A stretch of 13,132 nucleotides of DNA from an uncultured Oscillospiraceae bacterium (GCA_934561515.1 CAKTGM010000039.1:1-13132), one strand, 5' to 3'. Shown: positions 1-7,312, counted from the stretch's first letter. Numbers and translations: made by a program. Notes: generated from the sequence alone by a model not told the origin.

Positions 1-75
1 GGACGGAACTGAAACGATCACACTTGCGGAAATTCAGGCGGCCTTCGGTTCGGATTTAACTCAAGTCGCTCCACC
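1..75 (+). other. Unresolved window edge, probable 3' end of an upstream gene
   Basis: These bases lie just before a strong plus-strand terminator, so they are probably the last part of a gene or RNA that begins outside the window. One frame ends in TAA at 57-59, 16 bases before the terminator stem, with a short basic tail ending RRPSVRI. Another frame, starting at base 2, reads DGTETITLAEIQAAFG. It looks more protein-like but has no stop before base 833, running through the terminator and antisense to the exporter gene. I cannot choose between them. The segment ends in GCTCCACCA (68-76), which resembles a tRNA 3' end, but no tRNA T-arm fits before it. Confidence 0.3.
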
Positions 76-107
76 AAAACCTCACTTCTTCGGAAGTGAG
101 GTTTTTT
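76..107 (+). terminator. Intrinsic terminator with UUCG tetraloop
   Basis: A perfect 13-bp stem (76-88 with 93-105, arm AAAACCTCACTTC) is capped by the stable C(TTCG)G tetraloop at 89-92 and followed by a T run (102-107). It should end the transcript entering from the left edge. The A run at the base of the 5' arm becomes a T run on the minus strand, so it may also back up termination of the exporter operon arriving from the right. Confidence 0.85.
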
Positions 108-123
108 GTTTTCGGCAAAAGAA

Positions 124-170
124 AAGACCGCCTGCCTTCCCGTCAGAAGTGAAGGGACGCAGGAGGTCTT
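124..170 (-). terminator. Possible terminator of the marR-exporter operon
   Basis: AAGACCGCCTGC (124-135) pairs with GCAGGAGGTCTT (159-170) with one mismatch, and CTTCCC/GAAGGG may extend the stem inwards. On the minus strand the hairpin starts about 45 bases after the exporter stop codon and is followed by a short T-rich stretch (TCTTTT). The weak T tract and large loop make it a fair rather than a strong candidate. Confidence 0.45.
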
Positions 171-214
171 GTAATGGCGAAGAAAAGCGGAGTGATCGCC
201 AAAGGGGCATCGTT

Positions 215-991
215 TCACGCAAGCAGGCGAAAGCTCATCACGGCAATACCCAGCACCACGAGCACCACGCCCGTTGCGCGGTTGAGGGTCTTGGGCTGCG
301 CACGGTTGGCAAAGACTGCGGCGATACGCGCCCAGAGGAGCGTGAAAACGACGCACAGCACCCATGTGAGCGTATCCGGCAATCCCCCGATGGCAAAGTG
401 GGAAACGGCGCCGGTCAGGGCGGTGAAGGTCATGATGAAAACGCTCGTGCCGACGGCCGTTTTCAGCTCGTAGCCCATCACGCTCGTGAGGATGAGCAGC
501 ATCATCATGCCGCCGCCCGCGCCGATGAAGCCGCAGATCATGCCGATCATCGCGCCGCAGACGAGCGACTGCACCGCGCGCTTTTTCGCGTCCGTCTGCG
601 CCATCGTTTCCTTCGTGGTCATCACGGGGCGCAGGATGAACTTGACGCCCAGCAGGAACGTCATGAAGACGGAGAAGCCGCCCATCGTCGCCGGGGGGAC
701 GAGGCTTGCCGCGTAGCTGCCGATGACGGTGAAGAGCAGCACGCTCGCCATCATGATGAGTCCGTTTTTGATGTCGAGATTCTTGTTTTTGTGGTAGGTG
801 TAGGCCGAGACGGCGCTCGCGAGCACATCGGATGAGAGCGCGATGCCCACGGCCATGTAGGGCTCAACGCCCAGAAAGGTGATCAGCATGGGGCTGATGA
901 CTGCGGCGGCGCTCATCCCGGCAAAGCCGGTGCCGAGCCCCGCGCCCATGCCCGCAAAAAATGTGACCAGAACGGTCGTCAGGATACTCAT
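215..991 (-). CDS. TSUP-family membrane transporter (TauE/SafE, sulfite exporter family)
   Basis: This 258-residue protein is almost entirely hydrophobic. It has about seven to eight membrane segments arranged as two related halves, each opening with a glycine-rich helix (GMGAGLGTGFAG at about residues 14-25 and CGFIGAGGGMMMLL around residue 150). That duplicated pattern and length fit the TauE/SafE (TSUP) family, which moves small anions such as sulfite, sulfonates or other sulfur compounds across the cytoplasmic membrane. The substrate cannot be read from the sequence. The ATG at 991 overlaps the upstream regulator's stop (ATGA, 4 bp) and follows GGAGG at 1002-1006, so translation is probably coupled. 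Being encoded behind a MarR regulator suggests induction by the exported compound or a related stress; this is inference. Confidence 0.85.
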   Translation of the reverse strand: MSILTTVLVTFFAGMGAGLGTGFAGMSAAAVISPMLITFLGVEPYMAVGIALSSDVLASAVSAYTYHKNKNLDIKNGLIMMASVLLFTVIGSYAASLVPPATMGGFSVFMTFLLGVKFILRPVMTTKETMAQTDAKKRAVQSLVCGAMIGMICGFIGAGGGMMMLLILTSVMGYELKTAVGTSVFIMTFTALTGAVSHFAIGGLPDTLTWVLCVVFTLLWARIAAVFANRAQPKTLNRATGVVLVVLGIAVMSFRLLA

Positions 992-1425
992 GGTTCGTTT
1001 GCCTCCAGCATTGCGTCAAGATTGCTTTCGATCTCCGCGAGCGCCGCGGCGAAGGCTTCCCGCCGCGCTTCGTCCATGCCCGCAAAGAGTCTCTCGGAAA
1101 AATCTTTCTGAAGCTGCCGCCCGCGCGCGAGGATGGGCGCTGCCTTTTCGGTGCAGAGAAGCTCCGTCTTCCGCCGGTCGCCCGCCACCGCGCAGCGCGT
1201 GAGATAGCCCTCGCGCACGAGCTTTTCCACATTGACGGACACGAGATTTGCCTTGAGGCGGCGGATCTCCACGATCTCGCTGGCCGTTTTATAGGCCGGG
1301 TTGTTCCCCAGGAACATCAGGATGTCGAAGGCCGTCTGCGGCAGGCCCAGCTCCTTGCAGAGCGGCCTGCACACTTCGCTGTAGGCGAGCGCGATCTTTC
1401 GGGAGATCGATATGCTTCGGTTCAT
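988..1425 (-). CDS. MarR-family transcriptional regulator
   Basis: The 145-residue product has the usual MarR length and layout: an N-terminal dimerisation helix, a winged helix-turn-helix in the middle (AYKTASEIVEIRRLKANLVSVNVEKLVREGYLTR, about residues 44-77), and a wing containing GDRRKTELLCTEKA, the counterpart of the family's DRR motif. C-terminal helices complete the dimer interface. MarR proteins usually repress their own operon and release DNA on binding a small ligand. The ATG at 1425 has GGAGGAA eight bases upstream. The gene is first in an operon with a TSUP exporter, whose start codon it overlaps. Palindromes lying on its own promoter support autoregulation. The family call is firm; the ligand is unknown. 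Confidence 0.9.
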   Translation of the reverse strand: MNRSISISRKIALAYSEVCRPLCKELGLPQTAFDILMFLGNNPAYKTASEIVEIRRLKANLVSVNVEKLVREGYLTRCAVAGDRRKTELLCTEKAAPILARGRQLQKDFSERLFAGMDEARREAFAAALAEIESNLDAMLEANEP

Positions 1426-1445
1426 GTTCTTCCTCCGTTCTTTTT

Positions 1446-1456
1446 TGAACTGTTCA
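1446..1456. promoter_or_regulatory. Candidate MarR operator (TGAAC-T-GTTCA)
   Basis: This is a perfect 5-1-5 palindrome in the marR leader, just downstream of the predicted transcription start and before the ribosome binding site. An overlapping second pair (GTTC at 1437-1440 with GAAC at 1447-1450) gives three alternating half-sites. Binding here would block early transcription. Assignment to this MarR protein is inference from position and symmetry. Confidence 0.5.
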
Positions 1457-1466
1457 TTTTTGAAGT

Positions 1467-1495
1467 ATTATAGTCTGCGATGTCCCGCCTGTCAA
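1467..1495 (-). promoter_or_regulatory. Sigma-A promoter of the marR-exporter operon
   Basis: Read on the minus strand, TTGACA (1490-1495) and TATAAT (1467-1472) are both perfect consensus hexamers separated by exactly 17 bp (1473-1489). Transcription should start near 1460, giving a leader of about 35 bases before the ATG at 1425. A promoter this strong normally needs a repressor, in keeping with the MarR protein it drives. Confidence 0.85.
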
Positions 1496-1505
1496 CAGGC
1501 GGGAC
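1482..1505. promoter_or_regulatory. Perfect 10-bp inverted repeat centred on the marR -35 box
   Basis: GTCCCGCCTG (1482-1491) and CAGGCGGGAC (1496-1505) are perfect inverted repeats around a 4-base centre, TCAA. The -35 hexamer (1490-1495) occupies the centre of the palindrome. No T tract follows on either strand, so a terminator is unlikely. A protein bound here would cover the -35 element. It may be an operator for the MarR protein or a second regulator. Confidence 0.5.
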
Positions 1506-1563
1506 GGAAAAATTTCTGCACTTTTTCCACAGGAGCTGATCGCCCTGTGGAATCTGCGGAACA

Positions 1564-1599
1564 AAAAATACGCTGCGGATTGCTCCGCAGCGTATTTTT
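1564..1599 (-). terminator. Terminator of the SLH carboxypeptidase gene
   Basis: A perfect 16-bp stem (1564-1579 with 1584-1599; core TACGCTGCGGA) with a 4-base TTGC loop is flanked by A and T runs, so it can act on both strands. It starts 12 bases after the carboxypeptidase stop at 1611 and separates that gene from the marR promoter. Confidence 0.9.
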
Positions 1600-1610
1600 C
1601 CCTTGCCGCT

Positions 1611-4600
1611 TTACTTGGCGGCGCGGTAGAGGAAGGAGACGATCTGCGCACGCAGACAGCTGCTGTTCGGGGAGAAGGTGGTCGCGCTCGTGCCGGTGGT
1701 CACGCCCGCGTTGACGGCCCACTGCACGGCGGGGGCATAGAAGGCGCTCGCGCTCACATCGGTGAAGGCGTTTGTGCCCTCGCTCGCCGGGGCGCCGGCC
1801 GCTCTCCACTGGAAGGTGACGGCCTGTGCGCGCGTGACGGTCGCGTTGGGGGAGAAGGTCGTGCTGCTCGTGCCGGTGGTCACGTTGTTTTCCACCGCCC
1901 ACGCAACGGCCTTTTCGTAGTATGCGCCGCTCTTCACGTCGGTGAAGGACGTGGCCGTGGACTTCGGCTCGGGGCTGCCGTTGGCTCTCCACAGGAAGGT
2001 GACCATCTGGCCGCGCGTGCAGCTCGCGTTCGGCGCAAAGGTCGTGGCGGTCGCGCCGGAGGTGATGCTCTTCGAAACGGCCCAGACAACGGCGTCGGCA
2101 TAGTAGGCGTCGTCCGCAACGTCGGTGAAGGGCAGGGCGGCGGAGCCGTCGTAATTCTTGCCGCTCAGGACGGAGGAGAAGAGGAAGTTGCTGAGGTAGG
2201 CATATTCGTCTCTCTGGTGCACCTTATGGGTGAGGGAGTTGGCAAAGAGGACGACGTTCATGCCGTTTTCCTTGTAGGCAAAGCCCTGCACGCCGCCGTT
2301 TAAGTAGGCCTTGAAGCCCGCGGCGCGCTCGGCGGTATTCGTGGGGATGAAGCCCTCGGTGGGCGTTCTGGTCTTGTCGCTCTTGACGAGCACCGTCGCG
2401 CCCGTGGGGACGGCGGAGAAGAAGCCGAGGCCGTAGGCATAGAGGATGCCGTCGCCATCGAGGATGTAGCTCGCGTTCACAAGGGTCTTATTCGGGTAGA
2501 CGACCGGGGTCAGGCAGTCCATCGCGCCGTCCAGCTCGGTGTAGGCAGCGCCGGAGATGAGGTCGGAGGCGTTCGAGGCGACGGAGTAGCCATAGCCGAT
2601 GTAGGGAAGGCCGTTCTTCACGGCGGTCTTCGCCGCAGCGTCCAGCTTCGTCGTGCCCAGAGCGGCGTCCGCCTTGGTGACGTCCGAGGTCGTGGTGAAG
2701 CCCATGAGCGCCATGGCGGCCATATCGTAGTTCCAGCCGGAGCTCTGGCTCACCTGCGGGGAGTAGACAAAGCCCTTGCTGCTCTCGCTGGGCGTGCCGG
2801 AGACATAGACGGTGGGGGACTTGGCGATGAGCCTGGCCCTCACGCTCGTCTTGTCAACGCCCGTGGCGGAGAGAAGATACTTGCCCGCAACGCTCTCATA
2901 GTCGGTGTAGGAGCAGATGAAATCGCCCATGTAGTCGCCGCTCATGACCATGCCGACGCTCTTACCGGCCTTCAAAAGCTCGTTGACGGCGGCGATGGAA
3001 TCCTCGGAGGCGTTGGAGATCACGACATCCTTGTTTTTCTCGCCCGTGAAGCAGGAGCTAAGGGCGTTGGTGTAGGCGAGCGCGTCGTTGTGGTCCATCG
3101 GTGCGCCGCAGACGGCGGCGATGGTCTTGTAGGCGGCGGGCTCGGCCACAGTGACCATGTCGAAGCCGCGCGTCTCGTTGAAGGAGGTGATGCCCTCGGA
3201 GTAGAGGATCGTCCAGCTGTTGATGAGCGTGCCGTCATAGAGCGCGCCGTTGGCGACAGAGCGCTTGGCCTGATACATCGGGACGATCATCGTACCGGCG
3301 GGGTAGGTAACGCCGTCATAGGTGAATTCCTTTTCGGTCACGTTGACCTTGACGTCGTTTCTCGTGAGCCACGCCATCATGTCGGAGGCGGCCTGGAGAT
3401 TCTTCTGGTTCTTGCCGTCAAGCGGGATGATGTAGCACTCGGGGTAGAAGTTGCCGTTCTGGCCCGCACCCTTGTACTCGGGGCGGAAGAGGTCCATCTC
3501 CGCGCCCTCCACGTCGTACTGGTCGCACAGCCACTGGCCGACGAGCGAATAAGCGTCGGAATTGAGGTTCTTCACGCCGCGCTCGAAGATCTTCACCTGA
3601 GAGGTGAGGTAGGAGAGCTTTTCGGCGGCGACGTAGGCGGCGTTGCCGAGGATGCCGTAGCACGCGGCCTGCGCGGTATCGTCGCTGTAGGCGGGCAGCT
3701 CAACGGTGTAGGCAACGCTGCCCTGGAGCATGGCGAACTGGGGGGTGTAGCTCGTGGACATATCGTCCCACGGGTCTTCCCAGTAGGTCTCGGTGCCGTT
3801 GCCGGTGTAGCTCAGGTAATCGCGCTGGGGGATGACATAGCTGTTGTAGCCATCGTTGTTGGCGACCGCCGCAATGCCCAGCGCCTCGCCGCCGGTGATG
3901 AGGTGCTCGGCGAGCAGGTCGTATTCAAAGTTCGGCTCGTGCGGGGGATCACAGGGCTCGCACTGGAAGGCCTGCACGCGGCCGTGGAACTCGGTGAGCG
4001 AGAGGGGATTGAACGTGCCGATGAGCTGCTGCATATTGGCCGTCTCGCTCGTGGTCTGGAAGGAGTTGTCGCGGTTGAGGTCGTAGCCGTTGGTGGAGTG
4101 TCTCGTGAGATAGGTGCGGCCGTCGACGTTCTCCTCGGGCACGAGGATGAAGAAGACGTTGGAGAGGATATCGTCCTTGACGTTTACGGTGTTGTCCTTG
4201 ACGGTGTAGTACTTTTCAAGGTCGACCTTGCCGGATCTGCCGTTGTTGCCGGCCGTGATGTAGCCGAGGTAGCTGGCCTTGTCCTTGACGAGGTCGGGGA
4301 TGGCAACGCTGCCCTCCGCGCCCACGGGACCCATCTCGGCCTTGAGCGCTTCCTCGCCCGCGGCGGTGAAGCCCGTGAGCGTCTTATAGTCGATGGTCTT
4401 TTCGCTCGTGATCATCCGGGCGAAGTCGAGCACGCCGTCGGTCGCGGAGACCTCGTTTGCGTGGATGTTGGAGTACATCACGGGTACGCGGAGATCGTCG
4501 AGCTTGCCGGATTTGATGTCGGCGAGCACGGCGTCAGGGTCGGTCTCGGCCCGCTCGGCGAGGGCGAGCCACTTCGTCACGCTCGACTTGGCGTCGGCGA

Positions 4601-5354
4601 CGATCAGATAGGGCATATCACGGCCCGCGGTGGACTGGCCCATGGAGAACTTTTCAACATACAGGCCGTTTTTCGTGCCCGCCGCCGCGATCGCATCCAG
4701 CTCCTTGTAGATCTCCCACATGGTGTTGAAGCTCTCATAGGGCGCGACCTTGACGCTCGCGGAGCCGATGGCCTTGCCGCCAATTTTGGCCGTCAGGTCA
4801 AAGTAGCCGCAGATGTCGATGTAGTAGCCGCCGTTCGTGTGGGGCACGGAGTAGTCCGGCGTGCTCGCGCCGGTTCTGCGGTTGGTGGAATAGAAATAGT
4901 TGTTCACATGGAAGGCGACATCGAGCACGGCCTTGCCGTTCTTCTCGTTCGCCGTCAGCTTGATGTCCGTGAACTGGTGTTCGTCCTTGCCCTCGGTCAT
5001 CCAGCTGTTAAGATCTCCGCCCGCGTAAGCGTAGGGGAAGAGGTCTTCATTGACGTAGGGACGGGAATCGTCGCGCTCCAGCGCGAGCGTGAGCGTTCCG
5101 GCGGTGATCGCCGCGTCGAGCGCTTCCTTGCTCATGCCGGAAACGGGGATGGAGAGGGAAACATCCTTGCCCTCCTTGCCCGTGACGAGCGTGATGGTCG
5201 CGTCCACGGAAAACTTCGTGCCGAGGAGCGCATCGTCCTTGGGGTTCATGTCCTGATGGCTGACGGCGAATGCGGACGGGACCGCAAGCGAGAGCGTCAG
5301 CATCAGCGCCAGCAAAAGCGACAGGGCCTTTGCAGCATACGAATGCTTCGTCAT
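1611..5354 (-). CDS. Secreted M14 zinc carboxypeptidase with three C-terminal SLH repeats
   Basis: This 1247-residue protein begins with a Sec signal peptide (KALSLLLALMLTLSLAVPSAFA, to about residue 30). A beta-rich N-terminal region (about 33-200) precedes an M14 metallocarboxypeptidase domain (about 210-600). The M14 signature residues are present: zinc ligands H298 and E301 in HANE, R418 and N427/R428 in RHSTNGYDLNRD, third ligand H457 in TEFHG, and catalytic E552 in YTVELPAY, so it should be active. Residues about 640-1065 form an extension I cannot assign firmly. Three SLH repeats (about 1075-1247, each starting FTDV) should bind secondary cell-wall polymer. The likely role is trimming extracellular or wall peptides at the surface. 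The start at 5354 is chosen because AGGAGG precedes it and the signal peptide follows; an in-frame start at 5393 lacks both. It is a single-gene unit with its own promoter and terminator. Confidence 0.92.
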   Translation of the reverse strand: MTKHSYAAKALSLLLALMLTLSLAVPSAFAVSHQDMNPKDDALLGTKFSVDATITLVTGKEGKDVSLSIPVSGMSKEALDAAITAGTLTLALERDDSRPYVNEDLFPYAYAGGDLNSWMTEGKDEHQFTDIKLTANEKNGKAVLDVAFHVNNYFYSTNRRTGASTPDYSVPHTNGGYYIDICGYFDLTAKIGGKAIGSASVKVAPYESFNTMWEIYKELDAIAAAGTKNGLYVEKFSMGQSTAGRDMPYLIVADAKSSVTKWLALAERAETDPDAVLADIKSGKLDDLRVPVMYSNIHANEVSATDGVLDFARMITSEKTIDYKTLTGFTAAGEEALKAEMGPVGAEGSVAIPDLVKDKASYLGYITAGNNGRSGKVDLEKYYTVKDNTVNVKDDILSNVFFILVPEENVDGRTYLTRHSTNGYDLNRDNSFQTTSETANMQQLIGTFNPLSLTEFHGRVQAFQCEPCDPPHEPNFEYDLLAEHLITGGEALGIAAVANNDGYNSYVIPQRDYLSYTGNGTETYWEDPWDDMSTSYTPQFAMLQGSVAYTVELPAYSDDTAQAACYGILGNAAYVAAEKLSYLTSQVKIFERGVKNLNSDAYSLVGQWLCDQYDVEGAEMDLFRPEYKGAGQNGNFYPECYIIPLDGKNQKNLQAASDMMAWLTRNDVKVNVTEKEFTYDGVTYPAGTMIVPMYQAKRSVANGALYDGTLINSWTILYSEGITSFNETRGFDMVTVAEPAAYKTIAAVCGAPMDHNDALAYTNALSSCFTGEKNKDVVISNASEDSIAAVNELLKAGKSVGMVMSGDYMGDFICSYTDYESVAGKYLLSATGVDKTSVRARLIAKSPTVYVSGTPSESSKGFVYSPQVSQSSGWNYDMAAMALMGFTTTSDVTKADAALGTTKLDAAAKTAVKNGLPYIGYGYSVASNASDLISGAAYTELDGAMDCLTPVVYPNKTLVNASYILDGDGILYAYGLGFFSAVPTGATVLVKSDKTRTPTEGFIPTNTAERAAGFKAYLNGGVQGFAYKENGMNVVLFANSLTHKVHQRDEYAYLSNFLFSSVLSGKNYDGSAALPFTDVADDAYYADAVVWAVSKSITSGATATTFAPNASCTRGQMVTFLWRANGSPEPKSTATSFTDVKSGAYYEKAVAWAVENNVTTGTSSTTFSPNATVTRAQAVTFQWRAAGAPASEGTNAFTDVSASAFYAPAVQWAVNAGVTTGTSATTFSPNSSCLRAQIVSFLYRAAK

Positions 5355-5415
5355 AATTCTTCCTCCTGTATGGTTATTTCCGCCGTATAGCACCCCGGCG
5401 GATGAGCTTATATAC

Positions 5416-5444
5416 AGTGTAGCTCAATAAATATAACAAGTCAA
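5416..5444 (-). promoter_or_regulatory. Promoter of the SLH carboxypeptidase gene
   Basis: On the minus strand TTGACT (5439-5444) and TACACT (5416-5421) are separated by 17 bp. The -35 matches consensus at five of six positions and the -10 at four of six. Transcription would start near 5409, giving a leader of about 55 bases ending in the AGGAGG before the ATG at 5354. Confidence 0.7.
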
Positions 5445-5610
5445 CCGTTTATTCGGCGCGAAATATTCAAATCTTCTTTCTAAAAAGCATATTCTTTCAT
5501 TCTTTTTGTACAGTGCAGCATTTTTTAAACGAAAAAGCCGCGGCATTTCTTTCATCTGCTTTTCCAAAAAAGAAAGTTTATACAATTCCCCCCGCAGCGG
5601 CGGCTCAAGA

Positions 5611-5639
5611 TTGAAAATTTCGCGCCCCCGGCGTATAAT
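5611..5639 (+). promoter_or_regulatory. Promoter of the HAD-like gene
   Basis: TTGAAA (5611-5616) and a perfect TATAAT (5634-5639) are separated by 17 bp. The predicted start, near 5646, leaves about 29 bases of leader containing GGAGG at 5662-5666, eight bases before the ATG. This is a strong, ordinary housekeeping promoter. Confidence 0.8.
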
Positions 5640-5674
5640 ACGAGCAAAATCACCATCGATCGGAGGAATGCAGG

Positions 5675-6127
5675 ATGCGGCTGCAAGGCGCGATTTTTAC
5701 ACTCGAGGACACGCTCTTTACGCCCGACGGCGCGGCGCGCGAGGGGCTCGACAAGGCGCTCGCCCTTTTCAAGATGGAGGGCGTGTGGCTCGGCGCGGTG
5801 ACGGCACTGCGCGCGGAGGAGGCGCAAAAAGCGCTTGAGCGGGCGGGGCTTGCCTCGTACTTCCGCTTTGTGCTCACAGAGTCGGTCGCCCTCTGCAAGG
5901 TCGACAGCGCCACGATGTTCGAGCGGGCGATGAAGCGCCTGCACGGGCAAAAGGACGACACGGCGGTCTTCTCCGGCTCGCTCGCCGCCATCGAGCAGGC
6001 AAGGGATGCGGGCTTTCGCACCGTGGCCGTCCGCGGCGGCGCGGACGAGGAAACATGGCGCGCGATGCGCGGCGCCGCAACGCAGAGTCTCGCGCATTAC
6101 GGCGAGCTGCTGGCAGAGACCTATTAA
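5675..6127 (+). CDS. Small HAD-superfamily-like protein lacking catalytic aspartates (probable pseudoenzyme)
   Basis: The 150-residue product aligns by eye with beta-phosphoglucomutase-type HAD phosphatases. AIFTLEDTL (6-14) stands where AxFDLDGTL is expected, GAVTAL (40-45) matches motif II with T43, K75 matches the motif III lysine, and VFSGSLAAIEQARDAGF (98-114) matches the motif IV VFEDSxxGIxAAxxAG pattern. The nucleophile Asp is T9, the acid/base Asp is E11 and the motif IV Asp is G101, so phosphoryl transfer by the known mechanism is not expected. The cap domain between motifs I and II is missing, which explains the short length against about 220 residues in relatives. The frame is intact, with a consensus promoter and ribosome binding site, which argues for a retained binding or regulatory role. 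The substrate is unknown. Confidence 0.75.
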   Translation: MRLQGAIFTLEDTLFTPDGAAREGLDKALALFKMEGVWLGAVTALRAEEAQKALERAGLASYFRFVLTESVALCKVDSATMFERAMKRLHGQKDDTAVFSGSLAAIEQARDAGFRTVAVRGGADEETWRAMRGAATQSLAHYGELLAETY

Positions 6128-6152
6128 ATTTTATGAAATAACAATTTTCCGG

Positions 6153-6180
6153 TTGTTTTTCGCAAATTGTATGGTAAAGT
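6153..6180 (+). promoter_or_regulatory. Possible promoter of the cyclase gene
   Basis: TTGTTT (6153-6158) and TAAAGT (6175-6180) are separated by 16 bp and lie in the short A/T-rich gap after the HAD-like gene. Both boxes are imperfect, and an overlapping -10 candidate, TATGGT (6170-6175), is also possible. No terminator separates the two genes, so read-through from the HAD-like gene may contribute. Confidence 0.35.
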
Positions 6181-6233
6181 AATAGGAAGTGACAGCAGCG
6201 CCAGACTGCCGAAGGGAAAGGGGGAAGCGCGTC

Positions 6234-7312
6234 ATGTCAGATTTTTACTCGGTCGTGATTCTTCTCGCTGTCCTCATCATGGTCATCATGGACCTGCTCG
6301 TGAGCAGCAACGACCTGCTCGATACGGATAAAAAGCAGACGGTCTACACCATCTCCGTGCTCGTCATCGCAGGCGCGCTGTCGGAGTGGCTGGGCGTGCT
6401 GATGAACGGGGCGCTCCCCGCGCTGCGTCCGCTGCACCTGCTCGTGAAGGCGCTGGAGCTCTCCATCGCGCCGGTCATCACGGCGCTGTGCGTCGACCTC
6501 ATCAGCCACATCAAGCGCAAGCGCCTCATCTGCGCGCTCCTCGCCCTGCACGCACTGCTCGAGGCCGCCTCGGCCCTCGGGGGCGACTTCATCTTCTCGG
6601 TGGACGCGCAGAACATCTATCGCCATGAGTCGTTCTACTGGGTCTTTGTGCTCACCTGTGTAAGCGGCGTCGTCCTCTTTATGGTCAAGCTTCTGCGCAA
6701 GGGCCGCAACCAGTACGGTATGCCCCGCGCGCTCTGCGTCGTGCTGCCGGTGTTCTTCTTCTGCGGGATGATCGTCCAGTACTGTCTGGCGGTGCGCATC
6801 CTGTGGCTGTGCAGCTCGGTGGACATCCTGATGGCCTACATCCTCTACTCCGAGCTGACGCAGAAGATCGACGCGGTGACGCACCTTTTAAACCGCCGCA
6901 GCTACGAAAGCAGGCTCTCCTCGCTGCGCGAGCACGCGGTGATCTTCTACTTCGACGTGGACAAGTTCAAGACCGTCAACGATACCTACGGCCACTGCGA
7001 GGGCGACAATATCCTTGCCGACGTGGGCGCCGCCATCTACGCGGTCTTCTCCCGCGCGGGCTACTGGGCGGAGACGAGTTCTGCGCCATCGTGCACATCG
7101 CCGACACGGCCGCCGAGGCCCTGCTCTCCGAATTTCTGCGTGAGCTGACGGAGCGGCGCGCGCAGAACGAGCACCTGCCGCACGTTTCGGTGGGCTACGC
7201 CTGCTATCATCCCGCGCGCGACAGCGTGGAGGATGTGATCGCCCGCGCCGACCGGATGATGTACTACTACAAGCGAAAGCGGCGCACCACGGTAAAGAGC
7301 GCAAACGAATGA
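6234..7312 (+). pseudogene. Membrane-bound diguanylate cyclase, frameshifted at the GGDEF motif
   Basis: The N-terminal part (about 210 residues) has five or six membrane helices and no recognised sensor motif. A GGDEF domain follows, opening with DAVTHLLNRRSYE and FYFDVDKFKTVNDTYGHCEGDNIL, where the D of FDVD and the N/D residues of the GTP site are present. After RAGY (tac at 7062-7064) the frame fails. GGDEFCAIV resumes at 7067 in the third frame and runs to SVGYA and ARADRMMYYYKRK, the normal domain end, with a stop at 7310-7312. The original frame instead stops at 7148. About three to four residues usual before GGDEF (a YRx-like segment) are absent, so a deletion of about 10 nt (1, 4 or 7 would also fit) is likely. 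The start at 6234 follows GGGGGAAG. As read, no c-di-GMP synthesis is expected; an assembly error is the alternative. Confidence 0.85.

Larger units (their letters stand above)
5355..5674. other. Divergent intergenic region between the carboxypeptidase and HAD-like genes
   Basis: This 320-base AT-richer gap holds two divergent sigma-A promoters, listed separately, and the two ribosome binding sites. The central part (about 5445-5610) contains only A/T-rich sequence. I see no coding frame, terminator or obvious palindrome there, and the short frames that cross it have no ribosome binding site. Confidence 0.6.

Noticed and set aside
30..76. Possible tRNA or tmRNA 3' end (GGTTCGG... GCTCCACCA)
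   Set aside because: A tRNA needs the T-loop TTC 23 bases before the final A. Here the TTC is 28 bases away, loop position 58 would be G not A, and no 5-bp T-stem or matching acceptor arm can be drawn.
1526..1549. CCACAGG/CCTGTGG hairpin as a second terminator
   Set aside because: It has a 7-bp stem with a 10-base loop and no T tract on either strand. The 16-bp terminator at 1564-1599 already serves the gene.
3090..5390. Long plus-strand open frame of 766 codons
   Set aside because: It lies wholly antisense to the M14-SLH gene, has a histidine/valine-rich, alanine-biased translation without domains and no ribosome binding site. It is a shadow of GC-rich codon usage.
5355..5393. Earlier start for the carboxypeptidase (5393)
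   Set aside because: It would place 13 residues before the signal peptide and has no ribosome binding site. The ATG at 5354 has AGGAGG at good spacing.
6189..6233. Earlier GTG start for the cyclase (6189)
   Set aside because: The added residues are polar, precede the first membrane helix and overlap the promoter region. The ATG at 6234 has a purine-rich GGGGGAAG site.
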